Source: Pandoraea anhela
GTDB taxonomy: Bacteria > Pseudomonadota > Gammaproteobacteria > Burkholderiales > Burkholderiaceae
Length of the DNA stretch: 64,000 nucleotides
NCBI RefSeq assembly: GCF_902459655.1
Contig: NZ_CABPSB010000001.1
Location: 620,001-684,000, forward strand
Direction of reading: 5' to 3'
Positions 10,391 to 19,781 of this stretch are shown one piece after another (positions within the stretch are counted from its first letter, which is position 1; each line of letters opens with the position of its first letter). The notes under the pieces are model-generated. The model worked only from the letters and a program-made list of their open reading frames with translations. It ran no database searches and had not been told where the DNA came from. The position numbers were made by a program, and so were the translations under genes.

Positions 10391-11269
10391 TCAGTCGGCG
10401 TATCCGTCAAAAAACCGGCGCGCGATCTCGATCTGATCCGCATGCACAAACGTCGGCGCGTGTCCCACGCCGGGAATTTCAACGGCACGCGCATGCTGCG
10501 CGTGCGCCAGCATTTGTTCGAGTGTCGTACGCGAGAGCAGATCCGACTGCTCACCCCGCACGATCAGCGTGCGCCCCGAAAACGCCGCAAGGGACGCCCA
10601 GAGCATGGCCTCACCGGCCGCGATGGCCTCGGGCGTCACTGCGGCGAACGCCGCACCGATGGACGGATCGTAACGCAGCACATAACCATCGCCATCGGCC
10701 TTAAGCAACGGTTCGCTCAAGGCAAGCCACGCCTCGCGCGTATGCGGCCCGAACGCCGACGAGATCGACCAAAGGTAATCCGCGCCCTCGTCCAATGACG
10801 CGAAACGTTTCGGAATGCCGACATATTGACCGATACGCGCGAGCGCCGCCGCGTCGATATGCGGCCCCACGTCGTTGAGCAGCAAATTGCGAATCGGCGA
10901 CTCCGGCAATCCTGCGAGGCCCATGCCGATGAGTCCCCCCATCGACGTGCCGAACCAGTCCACCGACGCGACACCGAGACGTGCAATCAGCGTCACCATG
11001 TCCGAGACGTACTGCGGCACCCCATAACCGGCGGCATTCGCCAGCCAGGACGACTGCCCTCGCCCCACGACGTCGGGACACACAACACGGTAGTCGTTCG
11101 CCAGCGCATTCGCCAGCGCGTCAAAATCGCGCCCGCATCGTGTCAAACCATGAACGCAGACGAGCACTCGCGGATTGTCCGGGTCGCCCCACTCCGCATA
11201 CGCCATGCGATGCAACCCCGAAGGACTCAGACACTGAACGTTCGACAGACGCGGCACATGGCTCGGCAT
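10391..11269 (-). CDS. Alpha/beta-hydrolase
   Basis: A 292-residue alpha/beta-fold hydrolase. It has the oxyanion-hole motif VCVHGLTRCGRDF, the nucleophile elbow WFGTSMGGLIGMGLA (Ser is the likely nucleophile), and a late His in IPGVGHAPTFVHADQIE. The frame is open upstream for 201 more codons, but that part looks like antisense of the neighbouring dehydrogenase gene. The start MPSHVPRLSNVQ at 11269 matches the expected N-terminal position. Resembles esterases and haloperoxidase-like hydrolases; substrate unknown. It is divergent from the dehydrogenase at 11432. Confidence 0.85.
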   Translation of the reverse strand: MPSHVPRLSNVQCLSPSGLHRMAYAEWGDPDNPRVLVCVHGLTRCGRDFDALANALANDYRVVCPDVVGRGQSSWLANAAGYGVPQYVSDMVTLIARLGVASVDWFGTSMGGLIGMGLAGLPESPIRNLLLNDVGPHIDAAALARIGQYVGIPKRFASLDEGADYLWSISSAFGPHTREAWLALSEPLLKADGDGYVLRYDPSIGAAFAAVTPEAIAAGEAMLWASLAAFSGRTLIVRGEQSDLLSRTTLEQMLAHAQHARAVEIPGVGHAPTFVHADQIEIARRFFDGYAD

Positions 11270-11431
11270 AGCAGGCTCATCGGATCGGTTTCCAGACCCG
11301 AATTCTACCGCGCTTGCCGCAAACCGTAAGCTAGAATGAGGCCACTCATGAGTCACGTTGCGCCGCAACTTGCGGCCGCGCTCATCGACCTCGTATTCAT
11401 CCCCACCTTCCTCCCGCACGGAGACGATGCA

Positions 11432-12223
11432 ATGCTGAAAGGAAAAATCGCCCTCGTGACCGGCTCGACCAGCGGCATCGGTCTGGGCATGGCACAAGCG
11501 CTCGCGGCCCAGGGCGCCACGCTCATCACCAACGGTTTCGGCGACGCCGATGCCGCACGTGCGGCCATTTCCGCCGCCGCGGCAAAGGCTGGCCACACCG
11601 GCACACGGGTCGGATATCACGGCGCCGACATGAGTCGCGCGAGCGAGATCGAAGCGATGATGCAGTACGCCGAGTCCGAGTTCGGCGGCGTGGATATCCT
11701 GGTGAACAATGCCGGCATTCAGCATGTTGCGGAAATTCAGGATTTTCCGACGGACAAATGGGACGCGATCATCGCCATCAACCTGACCTCCGCCTTTCAC
11801 ACCACGCGACTTGCTTTGCCCGGCATGCGCACGCGCAACTGGGGCCGCATCATCAACATCGCGTCGGTGCATGGGCTCGTGGGCTCAGCAGGCAAGTCGG
11901 CCTATGTTGCGGCAAAGCACGGCATCGTGGGATTGACGAAGGTCACGGCGCTGGAGAACGCGCAGACCGGCGTGACGGCAAATGCCATCTGCCCGGGCTT
12001 CGTGCTCACACCGCTCGTGCAGAAGCAGGTCGATGACCGCGCCGTGCGCGACAAGCTTTCCGGCGATGAGGCGAAGCGCTCGCTGCTTGGCGAAAAGCAA
12101 CCCTCCGGCGAGTTCGTGACGCCGGAGCAACTCGGCGCCCTCGCAGTTTTCCTGTGCAGCGAAGCCGCAGCGCAGGTGCGTGGCGCCGCATGGAATATGG
12201 ATGGTGGCTGGGCGGCACAATAA
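11432..12223 (+). CDS. bdhA: D-3-hydroxybutyrate dehydrogenase
   Basis: A 263-residue classical short-chain dehydrogenase that interconverts D-3-hydroxybutyrate and acetoacetate with NAD. The cofactor motif is TGSTSGIGLG (residues 8-17), NNAG is at about 93, and the catalytic Tyr-Lys is in SAYVAAKHG. The C-terminal GAAWNMDGGWAAQ is typical of BDH1-type bacterial enzymes. The start ATG at 11432 has a GGAG site upstream; a 32-codon upstream extension is rejected because it precedes the family's MLKGKIALVTG start. The neighbouring scoAB pair would activate the acetoacetate formed, pointing to polyhydroxybutyrate or ketone-body use. Confidence 0.92.
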   Translation: MLKGKIALVTGSTSGIGLGMAQALAAQGATLITNGFGDADAARAAISAAAAKAGHTGTRVGYHGADMSRASEIEAMMQYAESEFGGVDILVNNAGIQHVAEIQDFPTDKWDAIIAINLTSAFHTTRLALPGMRTRNWGRIINIASVHGLVGSAGKSAYVAAKHGIVGLTKVTALENAQTGVTANAICPGFVLTPLVQKQVDDRAVRDKLSGDEAKRSLLGEKQPSGEFVTPEQLGALAVFLCSEAAAQVRGAAWNMDGGWAAQ

Positions 12224-12243
12224 GTCTGCCGTATCGCCAAAAC

Positions 12244-12273
12244 AAAATGGGCGGGGAATTCCCCGCCCATTTT
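12244..12273. terminator. Bidirectional terminator between bdhA and scoB
   Basis: A perfect 13-bp inverted repeat (AAAATGGGCGGGG / CCCCGCCCATTTT) with an AATT loop lies between two convergent genes. The A- and T-rich ends supply U-tracts on both strands. Confidence 0.85.
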
Positions 12274-12404
12274 GCGTTTCACCGCCCAACTTCCTTCTTG
12301 CACAGGTTGCCGGACGCAACGGCCTGGGCACCCCCCAGCCGTCGGTGCGGCGCCCTGCACCCACGAGCCGAGCGCAAGAGACGCGCGCGGCACTCGGCAC
12401 AACC

Positions 12405-13043
12405 TCAGACGGCGCTCGTGTCCAGCGATGCGCCGGTCTTCTGCGAAATGTCTTCCTTCGTCACACCCGGCGCCAGTTCGATAACCTTCAGGCCGTCCGG
12501 GGTCACGTCGATCACGCCGAGGTCAGTGATAATGCGATTGACCACCCCAACGCCCGTCAACGGCAGATCGCAAGCCTTGAGGATCTTGTGGGCATCGCCC
12601 TTGGCGACGTGCTCCATGAGCACGACCACGCGGCCCACCCCTGCGACGAGGTCCATCGCACCGCCCATGCCCTTGATCATCTTGCCCGGGATCATCCAGT
12701 TCGCGAGATCGCCTTTTTCGCTGACCTGCATTGCACCGAGGATTGCCAGGTTGATGTGGCCGCCGCGAATCATCGCGAACGAATCGGCCGACGAAAAGAT
12801 CGACGAGCCAGGCAACGTCGTCACCGTCTGCTTGCCCGCATTGATCATGTCGGCGTCGACTTCCTCTTCCGTCGGGAACGGGCCGATACCGAGCAAGCCG
12901 TTCTCCGATTGCAGCCAGACTTCCATTCCCTCCGGCACATGGTTCGCCACCAGCGTGGGCAAACCGATGCCGAGGTTCACGTAGAAGCCGTCTTCGAGCT
13001 CGCGCGCAGCGCGCGCAGCCATTTCATCACGATTCCATGCCAT
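12405..13043 (-). CDS. scoB: 3-oxoacid CoA-transferase subunit B
   Basis: A 212-residue beta subunit of succinyl-CoA:3-ketoacid CoA-transferase, which moves CoA from succinyl-CoA to acetoacetate. The catalytic glutamate lies in QSENGLLG (Glu about residue 47), the CoA-transferase family signature, and [15 protein letters not shown] precedes it. It is 23 bases downstream of scoA, so the two subunits are cotranscribed. Together with bdhA it feeds hydroxybutyrate carbon into acetoacetyl-CoA. Confidence 0.93.
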   Translation of the reverse strand: MAWNRDEMAARAARELEDGFYVNLGIGLPTLVANHVPEGMEVWLQSENGLLGIGPFPTEEEVDADMINAGKQTVTTLPGSSIFSSADSFAMIRGGHINLAILGAMQVSEKGDLANWMIPGKMIKGMGGAMDLVAGVGRVVVLMEHVAKGDAHKILKACDLPLTGVGVVNRIITDLGVIDVTPDGLKVIELAPGVTKEDISQKTGASLDTSAV

Positions 13044-13066
13044 GGTTTTCTCCTTGATCTCGGCGC

Positions 13067-13765
13067 TTACTTGGCACGTACCGTGCGCTGTTCGATGCGT
13101 TTTTCCGGATGCGCGTTCAGCACGATACGCTGAACGAAGATCCCCGGCAGGTGCACATCGTCCGGATCGATCGAACCGGTCTCGACCAGTTCCTCGACTT
13201 CGACGATGGTGATCTTGCCGGCCATGGCGGCCACCGGGTTGAAGTTACGGGCAGTGCGATTGAACACGAGGTTACCGGCGCGATCGGCCTTGGCGGCCTT
13301 CACCAGCGCGACGTCGGCGCGCAGGGAGCGCTCCATGACATAGGTCTGGCCGTCGAACTCCCGCGTTTCCTTGCCTTCGGCCACGACGGTGCCCACACCG
13401 GTTTTCGTGAAGAACGCCGGAATGCCTGCGCCGCCGGCGCGCAGTTTCTCGGCCAGCGTGCCTTGCGGGGTGAATTCGAGCTCGAGTTCGCCCGCCAGAT
13501 ATTGGCGCTCGAACTCCTTGTTCTCGCCAACGTACGACGAAATCATTTTCTTGATCTGACGCGTCTCGAGCAACAGTCCGAGGCCAAAGCCGTCGACACC
13601 GGCGTTATTGCTGATACAGGTGAGCCCCTTGACGCCCGAGTCGCGCAGCGCGGCGATCAGGGCCTCCGGAATGCCACACAGGCCGAAGCCACCGACGGCG
13701 AGCGTTTGCCCGTCTGCGACGACGCCGGCGAGCGCCTCCTTGGCGCTGGCGTATACCTTGTTCAT
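13067..13765 (-). CDS. scoA: 3-oxoacid CoA-transferase subunit A
   Basis: The 232-residue alpha subunit. It begins [19 protein letters not shown] and contains the glycine-rich CoA-binding segment [15 protein letters not shown] (about residues 22-36). [20 protein letters not shown] is diagnostic for the ScoA/AtoD family. It is the first gene of the scoAB pair. The upstream region (13766-13991) is shared with the divergent PAS-LuxR regulator, which may control the pair. Confidence 0.93.
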   Translation of the reverse strand: MNKVYASAKEALAGVVADGQTLAVGGFGLCGIPEALIAALRDSGVKGLTCISNNAGVDGFGLGLLLETRQIKKMISSYVGENKEFERQYLAGELELEFTPQGTLAEKLRAGGAGIPAFFTKTGVGTVVAEGKETREFDGQTYVMERSLRADVALVKAAKADRAGNLVFNRTARNFNPVAAMAGKITIVEVEELVETGSIDPDDVHLPGIFVQRIVLNAHPEKRIEQRTVRAK

Positions 13766-13991
13766 CGTTTGTCCCTTTCCCTCGGTTGAGAATTGAAATT
13801 ATGCCGCGCTCTCGCGCGTTGCGAGGCTTGCGCCGACCTGCAAAACTCCGCGGCCCACGCGCCTTATGCAATCACAGAGCTTACGGTGCCGCGCAAATGG
13901 GGCACAATACGTGAAATTACATATCTTCCCGCGCGCCGGGCCGCAGCCCGCGGCGAACCGGCACGTGACCCGACCGGATCGTACTTCCCCC

Positions 13992-14537
13992 ATGCCGACG
14001 TTCGACTACCAGACAGCTTTTCACATCGCACCCGTCGGTCTGGTCATCTCTCGCCAGCGCATCATCGAGGACTGTAACCGCCAACTCGGCAAGATTTTCG
14101 GTTACGACCACGAGACGCTGATCGGCCAATCCTTTCAGGTGCTGTACCCGTCGCCGAAAGAGTTCGAACGCATCGGCGAGCGCATTCCCCCGATCATGAG
14201 CACGCAGGGCGTTTATTCCGACGAGCGCATCATGCGACGCGCGAGCGGCGAATTGTTCTGGTGCCACGTCACGGGCCGCTCGCTCGACATGAATGACCCG
14301 CATGCGGCCGGCCTCTGGACTTTCGAGGACATTTCGGCCACGCGCCGCGTCGCCGTCGCCCTCACCGCCCGCGAGCGCGAAATCGCCGCACAACTCGTGC
14401 AAGGCAAGACGAGCAAGCAGATCGGCAAGATTCTCGAGATCAGCCCGCGCACCGTCGATATCTACCGCGCGCGACTGATGCAAAAGTACGGCGCGGGTAC
14501 CGCCACCGAACTCGTTCAACGCCTGCTCGGCAACTAG
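13992..14537 (+). CDS. PAS and LuxR-type helix-turn-helix regulator
   Basis: A 181-residue two-domain regulator: N-terminal PAS sensor domain (about 8-115; FGYDHETLIGQSFQVLYPS) and C-terminal LuxR/GerE DNA-binding domain (about 118-178; LTAREREIAAQLVQGKTSKQIG then SPRTVDIYRARLMQKY). There is no receiver domain and no transmembrane segment, so it probably senses a soluble ligand or redox state. The open frame extends 42 codons upstream, but MPTFDYQTAFHIAPVG is the sensible start. Divergent from scoAB, hence a likely regulator of ketone-body genes (inference from position). Confidence 0.88.
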   Translation: MPTFDYQTAFHIAPVGLVISRQRIIEDCNRQLGKIFGYDHETLIGQSFQVLYPSPKEFERIGERIPPIMSTQGVYSDERIMRRASGELFWCHVTGRSLDMNDPHAAGLWTFEDISATRRVAVALTAREREIAAQLVQGKTSKQIGKILEISPRTVDIYRARLMQKYGAGTATELVQRLLGN

Positions 14538-14610
14538 CCGTTTTCCGCGCGGGATGTCGTGAAATGTCGCGGGGGACACGCCCCCCGCTGACCCGCGAAT
14601 CGTCACCGCA

Positions 14611-15030
14611 TCACTGATCGGCGAACAACGTCCGCACCGCTTCCGGCAGCGGCACCGACTTCTCGGCGTGGTAGTTCACCCACACGATCTTCGCACCGCC
14701 CTCGGCCACAAGGACCTCCGGCATATCCGCGCGCCGCAGCTCGAAGCGCGTGTCCACACTGCTACGCCCGGGTTCGCCGATGAACATGCGGCAATCGATA
14801 TCTCCCGGATACCGCAACTGACGCAGGAACGTCATATTCGCATTGACGATCACAGGGCCTTCCCCCGTTTGACGCTCCTCCGACGCGATGTCCAGCGTCT
14901 CCAGCCACGAAATACGCACTTGCTCCATGTAGCGGAAGTAGACGGTATTGTTGACATGCCCGAAGGCATCCATATCGCCCCAGCGAATGGGCATGCTCAT
15001 TCGGAAAACTTCTTTGAACTCTGACGACAC
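14611..15030 (-). CDS. Acyl-CoA thioesterase, 4HBT family
   Basis: A 139-residue single hot-dog-fold protein. The motif WGDMDAFGHVNNTVYFRYMEQVR (residues 17-39) is the 4-hydroxybenzoyl-CoA thioesterase signature, with the catalytic Asp in the DMD segment. Members hydrolyse CoA or ACP thioesters; the substrate cannot be read from sequence. It stands alone between the PAS-LuxR gene and the TRAP binding protein. Confidence 0.88.
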   Translation of the reverse strand: MSSEFKEVFRMSMPIRWGDMDAFGHVNNTVYFRYMEQVRISWLETLDIASEERQTGEGPVIVNANMTFLRQLRYPGDIDCRMFIGEPGRSSVDTRFELRRADMPEVLVAEGGAKIVWVNYHAEKSVPLPEAVRTLFADQ

Positions 15031-15248
15031 TGCAAATTCCCCGTGATCAAAATCAGCGCCCCGCCGCGAAATGGCAGAGCGTCATGGGGATAAAGTGTAG
15101 CGCCTCGGACCGAACGGCGCGCGCCATGCCGTAGGGAATTGCTTCGACAAGGCGCCTTTTGGGATTCGCAGGAGAGCGACGTGTCGGAAAATTCCGAAGC
15201 GGCGCGACGACAATCGAATCGCCAACCGATTTGGGCGAACCGATGGCG

Positions 15249-16313
15249 TTACTTGCGAGCGCCAGCGGGCTGGGGTTTGCCCGTCATCGCATCGTCCTTG
15301 ACAGCGGCTTCGGCCTTTTCGACCAGATCCCGCCCGACGAGCGCCTTCCATTTCACATAGACGGGACGCGTCGCATCGACAAAGCGCTGACGCTGTTCGG
15401 GTGTGAGCCGCGTGACTTTGACGCCTCGCGCTTCCAGGTCGTCCCACATGCCCTGGCCGGTGCTCAGAAGGTCCTCGCGAGCGAGCGTGACTTCGAAGCG
15501 TGCCGCTTCGATCGCCGCATCGCGCACGATGTCGCGATCCTGCGGCGACCAGCTGTCCCAGACCTGCCGGTTGACCACGAACACGATCGGATCGGCCACG
15601 TAATCCCAAACCGTGATGTAGCGTTGCCCAGCCGTATCGAGCTTGGCGTTGTTGAAGATCGTGATCGGGTTCTCCTGCCCGTCGATCTTGCGCGCGCGCA
15701 GCGCGCGAATGGCTTCACCCCATGTCATCTGGGTCGGCACAGCGCCCAACGCGGTGAAGATGTCATTGAAAAGCAAGGAGCCGACGACGCGAAAACGCAG
15801 CCCACGCATGTCGTCCGGCGAGCGGATCGCCCGCCGTGCATTGCTTAGTTGACGAAAGCCGTTTTCCCCCCAGGCAAGCGGCACAACGCCCTGCTCTTCC
15901 ACGCGTCGGAACAACTCTCGCCCCACGTCGCCTTGTGTAAGCGCATCGACCGAGCGATAGCCGCGCAGCAGAAAAGGCAGCGAGAAAATGTTGAATTCGG
16001 GAAGGGCCGACGACCAGTTGATCGTCGAGCCGACCGCCATGTCGATGACCCCCTGGCGCAACGCCGTGAACTCGCGTGTCTGGTCGCCGCCCATGAGTGT
16101 GGCGTTAGGGTGCAGCCGGATGTTGATGCGCCCGTGCGTGCGCTCGCGCACCATGTCCGCCCAGAGTTGAGTGCCTTTGCCCCAGGGCGTGCCCGTATCG
16201 GGCACGATCGACAGCGTGTATTCAGCCTTGTAAGGTTGCGCGGCCACCGGCAGCGCGATTGCGGCGAGGGCAAGCGCGACTCCGACGAGCCCCCGCCAGC
16301 CTTGATTACGCAT
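15249..16313 (-). CDS. TRAP transporter solute-binding protein, DctP family
   Basis: A 354-residue periplasmic protein. A Sec signal peptide (residues 1-25, ending PVAAQ) is followed by the DctP fold: YTLSIVPDTGTPWGKG, then NATLMGGDQTREFTALRQGVIDMAVG. RFRVVGSLLFNDIFTALGAVPTQMTWGE contains the conserved Arg that binds the substrate carboxylate. The membrane partners DctQ and DctM are not next to it, so it is an orphan binding protein or works with a permease encoded elsewhere. The ligand is probably an organic acid (family knowledge). Confidence 0.9.
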   Translation of the reverse strand: MRNQGWRGLVGVALALAAIALPVAAQPYKAEYTLSIVPDTGTPWGKGTQLWADMVRERTHGRINIRLHPNATLMGGDQTREFTALRQGVIDMAVGSTINWSSALPEFNIFSLPFLLRGYRSVDALTQGDVGRELFRRVEEQGVVPLAWGENGFRQLSNARRAIRSPDDMRGLRFRVVGSLLFNDIFTALGAVPTQMTWGEAIRALRARKIDGQENPITIFNNAKLDTAGQRYITVWDYVADPIVFVVNRQVWDSWSPQDRDIVRDAAIEAARFEVTLAREDLLSTGQGMWDDLEARGVKVTRLTPEQRQRFVDATRPVYVKWKALVGRDLVEKAEAAVKDDAMTGKPQPAGARK

Positions 16314-16529
16314 GTTGTCCTCGAGATGATTCGGGATCCGACGTCAACGCGACGTCTTTCGCGATTCCCGTGAGCGTCCCGAAATTATGCGCTCGTCGTC
16401 ATGACGCTGACTGCCTCGGACAATCCCCGATTGCCGCCATGTCACCGGCCTGTGCAATCGGGGCTCCTCATCTCTTCATCGGACCGGATTGAGCGCCCGC
16501 CCTTTGGCTTCCGGGGTCCGGCCAAGGGA

Positions 16530-17306
16530 TCAGCCAATCGCCAGACCATCGTCGATGGTCATGATGGAGCCGTTGATGAATCGGGAATCGTCTGAAGCCA
16601 GAAGCAGAATGAGCCCATCGAGATCGCTCGGCTCTCCCACCCGCTGACGCGGCAACATCTGAATCAGCTTGCGACCGGCTTCGGTCTGCCAATGATCGTG
16701 GTTGATTTCCGTGTCGATATAGCCCGGACACAGCGCATTCACGTTGATGTTGAAGCGCCCCCATTCGAGCGCCATGGAACGGGTCATGTGAATCACGGCC
16801 GCTTTGCTCATGCAATAGACGCCCAGCATCGAAATCGCACGCTGCCCGGCCACCGACGCCACGTTGATGATCCGGTGCTGTCGCTGCGGATCGCCCTTGC
16901 TGCGGCGGATCATGCGCTTGGCCACTTCCTGGGCGACGAAGAATGCGCCGCGCGTATTGGTATCGACCACGTAGTCGTAGTCCTGCGGCGTTACATCGAC
17001 GAGCTTCTGCTGCGTCGACACCCCCGAATTGTTGATCAGAATATCGATGGCCCCGGCTTCGGTCTCCGCGTGGGCGACCCCTGCGCGAATGCTGTCGTAA
17101 TCCGTGACATCGAGCGGCACGACATGGGCTGCGCCCCCCTGCGACTCGATCTCCGCCCGCAACTCCTTGAGCCGCTCCACACGGCGGCTGGCCAGCACGA
17201 CTTTGGCCCCCGCCTGCGCCAGCACCTTGGCAAACTGCATACCAAGGCCGCTTGACGCCCCTGTGACCATCGCGACTTTGCCTTCCAGATTCAGCGAACG
17301 ACCCAT
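16530..17306 (-). CDS. Short-chain dehydrogenase/reductase
   Basis: A 258-residue classical SDR. NAD(P)-binding motif TGASSGLGMQFA (about 15-26), with ASRR suggesting NADP preference. NNSG replaces the usual NNAG. Catalytic Ser is in NVASVAGQRAIS and Tyr-Lys in YCMSKAA. It resembles 3-oxoacyl-ACP or acetoacetyl-CoA reductase-type SDRs annotated as FabG-like; the true substrate is unknown. Flanked by a TRAP binding protein gene and the divergent ETF-QO gene. Confidence 0.87.
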   Translation of the reverse strand: MGRSLNLEGKVAMVTGASSGLGMQFAKVLAQAGAKVVLASRRVERLKELRAEIESQGGAAHVVPLDVTDYDSIRAGVAHAETEAGAIDILINNSGVSTQQKLVDVTPQDYDYVVDTNTRGAFFVAQEVAKRMIRRSKGDPQRQHRIINVASVAGQRAISMLGVYCMSKAAVIHMTRSMALEWGRFNINVNALCPGYIDTEINHDHWQTEAGRKLIQMLPRQRVGEPSDLDGLILLLASDDSRFINGSIMTIDDGLAIG

Positions 17307-17484
17307 CTTGTTCTCCCTCGTACCCCGACGTGCATTGAACTACGGCGCGGCCACAAGGCCCGCCGCTAGAGCTTCCTACCTACCTAACCGAACGATCGTG
17401 CTATTAATATGCGGTTGCGAGGTGCTCCCCATTCCCGGAAAATGACCGCACCCACGAATTCTAACGTTTATAACAGGAGCATCA

Positions 17485-19155
17485 ATGGATCCCAAGCTGC
17501 TTGAGCAGTACGGCCCGAGGGAGTCGATGGAATATGACGTCGTCATCGTTGGCGGCGGTCCGGCCGGCCTGTCCACGGCTATCCGTTTGAAGCAACGCGC
17601 GCAGGAAGCAGGCAAAGAAATTTCCGTTTGTGTCCTGGAAAAAGGCTCGGAAATCGGCGCCCACATCCTCTCCGGTGCCGTCATGGATCCGCGAGCGCTC
17701 ACCGAACTCATCCCCGACTGGAAGGAACTCGGTGCCCCCCTCGATACCCCCGTCGTCGAAGACCGGTTCCTGTTCCTGAACGAGACCGGCGCGACCGCGA
17801 CCCCGTCGTGGCTGCTGCCCGCCTGTTTCCAGAACCACGGCAATTACGTCATCAGCCTGGGCAACGTCGTGCGCTGGCTCGGCCAGCAAGCCGAAGCGCT
17901 CGGTGTCGAAATCTTCCCGGGCTTCCCCGCCGCCGAAGTGCTGTATGACGATAACGGCGCGGTCATGGGCGTGGCGACAGGCAACATGGGCGTAGGCAAG
18001 GACGGTGAACCGACCGAAAACTTCCAGCTCGGCATGGAGTTGCACGCCAAGTACACGATCTTCTCGGAAGGTGCGCGCGGCAGCCTCGGCCGCCAGTTGA
18101 TGCGCAAGTTCAACCTCGATGACGGGCGCGATCCGCAGGCATACGGCCTGGGCATCAAGGAATTGTGGGAAATCGATCCGTCCAAGCACAAGGAAGGCCT
18201 CGTCATTCACACCGCCGGCTGGCCGCTCAACGCCCAGACCTATGGCGGCTCCTTCCTGTATCACCTACCGAACCATCAGGTTGCCGTCGGTTTCATCGTC
18301 GGTCTCGATTACAGCAATCCGTACCTGTCCCCGTTCGAAGAATTCCAGCGTTACAAGACGCACCCCTCGATCCGTCACTTCCTCGAGGGCGGCAAGCGCA
18401 TTTCGTACGGCGCGCGCGCGATTACGGCGGGCGGCCTGCTGGCCCTGCCGAAGCTGGCCTTCAAGGGCGGCGCCCTGGTCGGCTGCGAGGCCGGGTTCCT
18501 GAATGTGAGCCGCATCAAGGGTAGCCATGCCGCCATCAAGAGCGGCATGATGGCCGCCGATGCCGCGTTCGACGCGCTCGTGGCAGACCGGCAGCGTGAC
18601 GAACTCACCGCTTACCCGGCGGCATTCGAGCAATCGTGGCTGCATGAAGAGCTGAACAAGGCGCGCAACTTCAAGCAGTGGTTCAAGAAGGGCCTGACGG
18701 TCGCCACGCTGATGACCGGCATCGAGCAAAAGCTGCTCGGCGGCAAAATGCCCTGGACGATCCACCGCAAGAAGGCCGATCACGAATGCCTGCTGCCGGC
18801 CGCGCAATGCCAGCCGATCGTGTATCCGAAACCGGATGGCAAGCTCACGTTCGACCGTCTCTCGTCGGTCTTCATTTCGAACACCAACCACGAAGAAAAT
18901 CAGCCTGCCCACTTGACGCTCAAGGATCAGAGCGTGCCTGTGGGCATCAACCTGAGCGAGTACGCCGGCCCTGAGCAGCGGTATTGCCCGGCTGGGGTGT
19001 ACGAGTTCGTGAAGAACGACGATGACTCGGAGCGCTTGCAGATCAATGCGCAGAACTGCGTGCACTGCAAGACTTGCGATATCAAGGATCCGACGCAGAA
19101 CATCGTATGGGTCACGCCGGAAGGTGGCGGCGGTCCGAACTACCCGAATATGTAA
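17485..19155 (+). CDS. Electron transfer flavoprotein-ubiquinone oxidoreductase
   Basis: A 556-residue enzyme (ETF dehydrogenase) that passes electrons from reduced ETF, produced by acyl-CoA dehydrogenases, to ubiquinone at the membrane. It has an FAD dinucleotide-binding motif VIVGGGPAGLSTA (residues 20-32). The central quinone-binding/membrane-associated region lies around QTYGGSFLYHLP. A C-terminal 4Fe-4S cluster is ligated by Cys in RYCPAG and NCVHCKTCDIKDP. Length and motifs are complete. It links the fatty-acid and hydroxybutyrate metabolism seen nearby to respiration. Confidence 0.96.
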   Translation: MDPKLLEQYGPRESMEYDVVIVGGGPAGLSTAIRLKQRAQEAGKEISVCVLEKGSEIGAHILSGAVMDPRALTELIPDWKELGAPLDTPVVEDRFLFLNETGATATPSWLLPACFQNHGNYVISLGNVVRWLGQQAEALGVEIFPGFPAAEVLYDDNGAVMGVATGNMGVGKDGEPTENFQLGMELHAKYTIFSEGARGSLGRQLMRKFNLDDGRDPQAYGLGIKELWEIDPSKHKEGLVIHTAGWPLNAQTYGGSFLYHLPNHQVAVGFIVGLDYSNPYLSPFEEFQRYKTHPSIRHFLEGGKRISYGARAITAGGLLALPKLAFKGGALVGCEAGFLNVSRIKGSHAAIKSGMMAADAAFDALVADRQRDELTAYPAAFEQSWLHEELNKARNFKQWFKKGLTVATLMTGIEQKLLGGKMPWTIHRKKADHECLLPAAQCQPIVYPKPDGKLTFDRLSSVFISNTNHEENQPAHLTLKDQSVPVGINLSEYAGPEQRYCPAGVYEFVKNDDDSERLQINAQNCVHCKTCDIKDPTQNIVWVTPEGGGGPNYPNM

Positions 19156-19165
19156 TGTTGTGCTG

Positions 19166-19189
19166 CCGCCGGTTCGTCCGGCGGTTTTT
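19166..19189 (+). terminator. Terminator after ETF-QO
   Basis: A stem of CCGCCGG (19166-19172) and CCGGCGG (19178-19184) with loop TTCGT is followed by five T. It begins ten bases after the ETF-QO stop. Confidence 0.85.
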
Positions 19190-19343
19190 ATTGGGATGTC
19201 GGCTTGTAGTCGATGGTATGTCGGTGGTATGTCGGTTTAGACGTCGGCAAGGGCACTCGCCTGGCAACTTGCCCGCGGCCAATGTGTCCGATCCAGCATG
19301 TAGAGGATTCGTTTCCAATCCACGCCAAAGGCAAGGAGGCGGT

Positions 19344-19658
19344 ATGTCGCGATCTTCCCTGGGACTTTCGGGTGCGGCGCTCGTCGGCGCACTTGCGCTT
19401 ACCGCAGGCGCTGTGCACGCCAAGACGGTGAGCTATTTGTGCGATAACAAACGTGTGGCCGTGGTCGTCTACGACGACGACAATCTCGGCGGCAACGTGA
19501 CGCTGTATTGGATGGGCAAACGCGAGGTGCTCAAGCCCGCTCGCGCCGCGAGCGGGGAAAAACACGTGGGAAGCACGCTCATCTGGTGGAGCAAAGGACC
19601 GGAAGGCACGCTTTATACCGCGAAAGGCGAACAGCCTATCACGCAGTGCCGTGAATGA
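19344..19658 (+). CDS. MliC-like periplasmic C-type lysozyme inhibitor family protein
   Basis: A 104-residue exported protein. Sec signal peptide MSRSSLGLSGAALVGALALT... ending at VHA (about residue 26). The mature part has two cysteines (YLCDNKR near its N-terminus and ITQCRE at its C-terminus), and SGEKHVGSTLIWWSKGPEGTLYT resembles the conserved SASG/WTKG region of MliC/PliC lysozyme inhibitors. No lipobox is present, so it should be soluble periplasmic. The start ATG is preceded by a strong AGGAGG at 19334-19339. Function by family resemblance only. Confidence 0.7.
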   Translation: MSRSSLGLSGAALVGALALTAGAVHAKTVSYLCDNKRVAVVVYDDDNLGGNVTLYWMGKREVLKPARAASGEKHVGSTLIWWSKGPEGTLYTAKGEQPITQCRE

Positions 19659-19781
19659 CGCGGTAACGCCGAGACGAAAAAACGCCAGCGGAATGTCTTT
19701 CGTTTTCGTTTTCGCTTTCGTTTGACACGCGCTGCAACGACGGCTTAGGCAGACTTCGTCAATCCCCGGGGTCCGTCGCAC

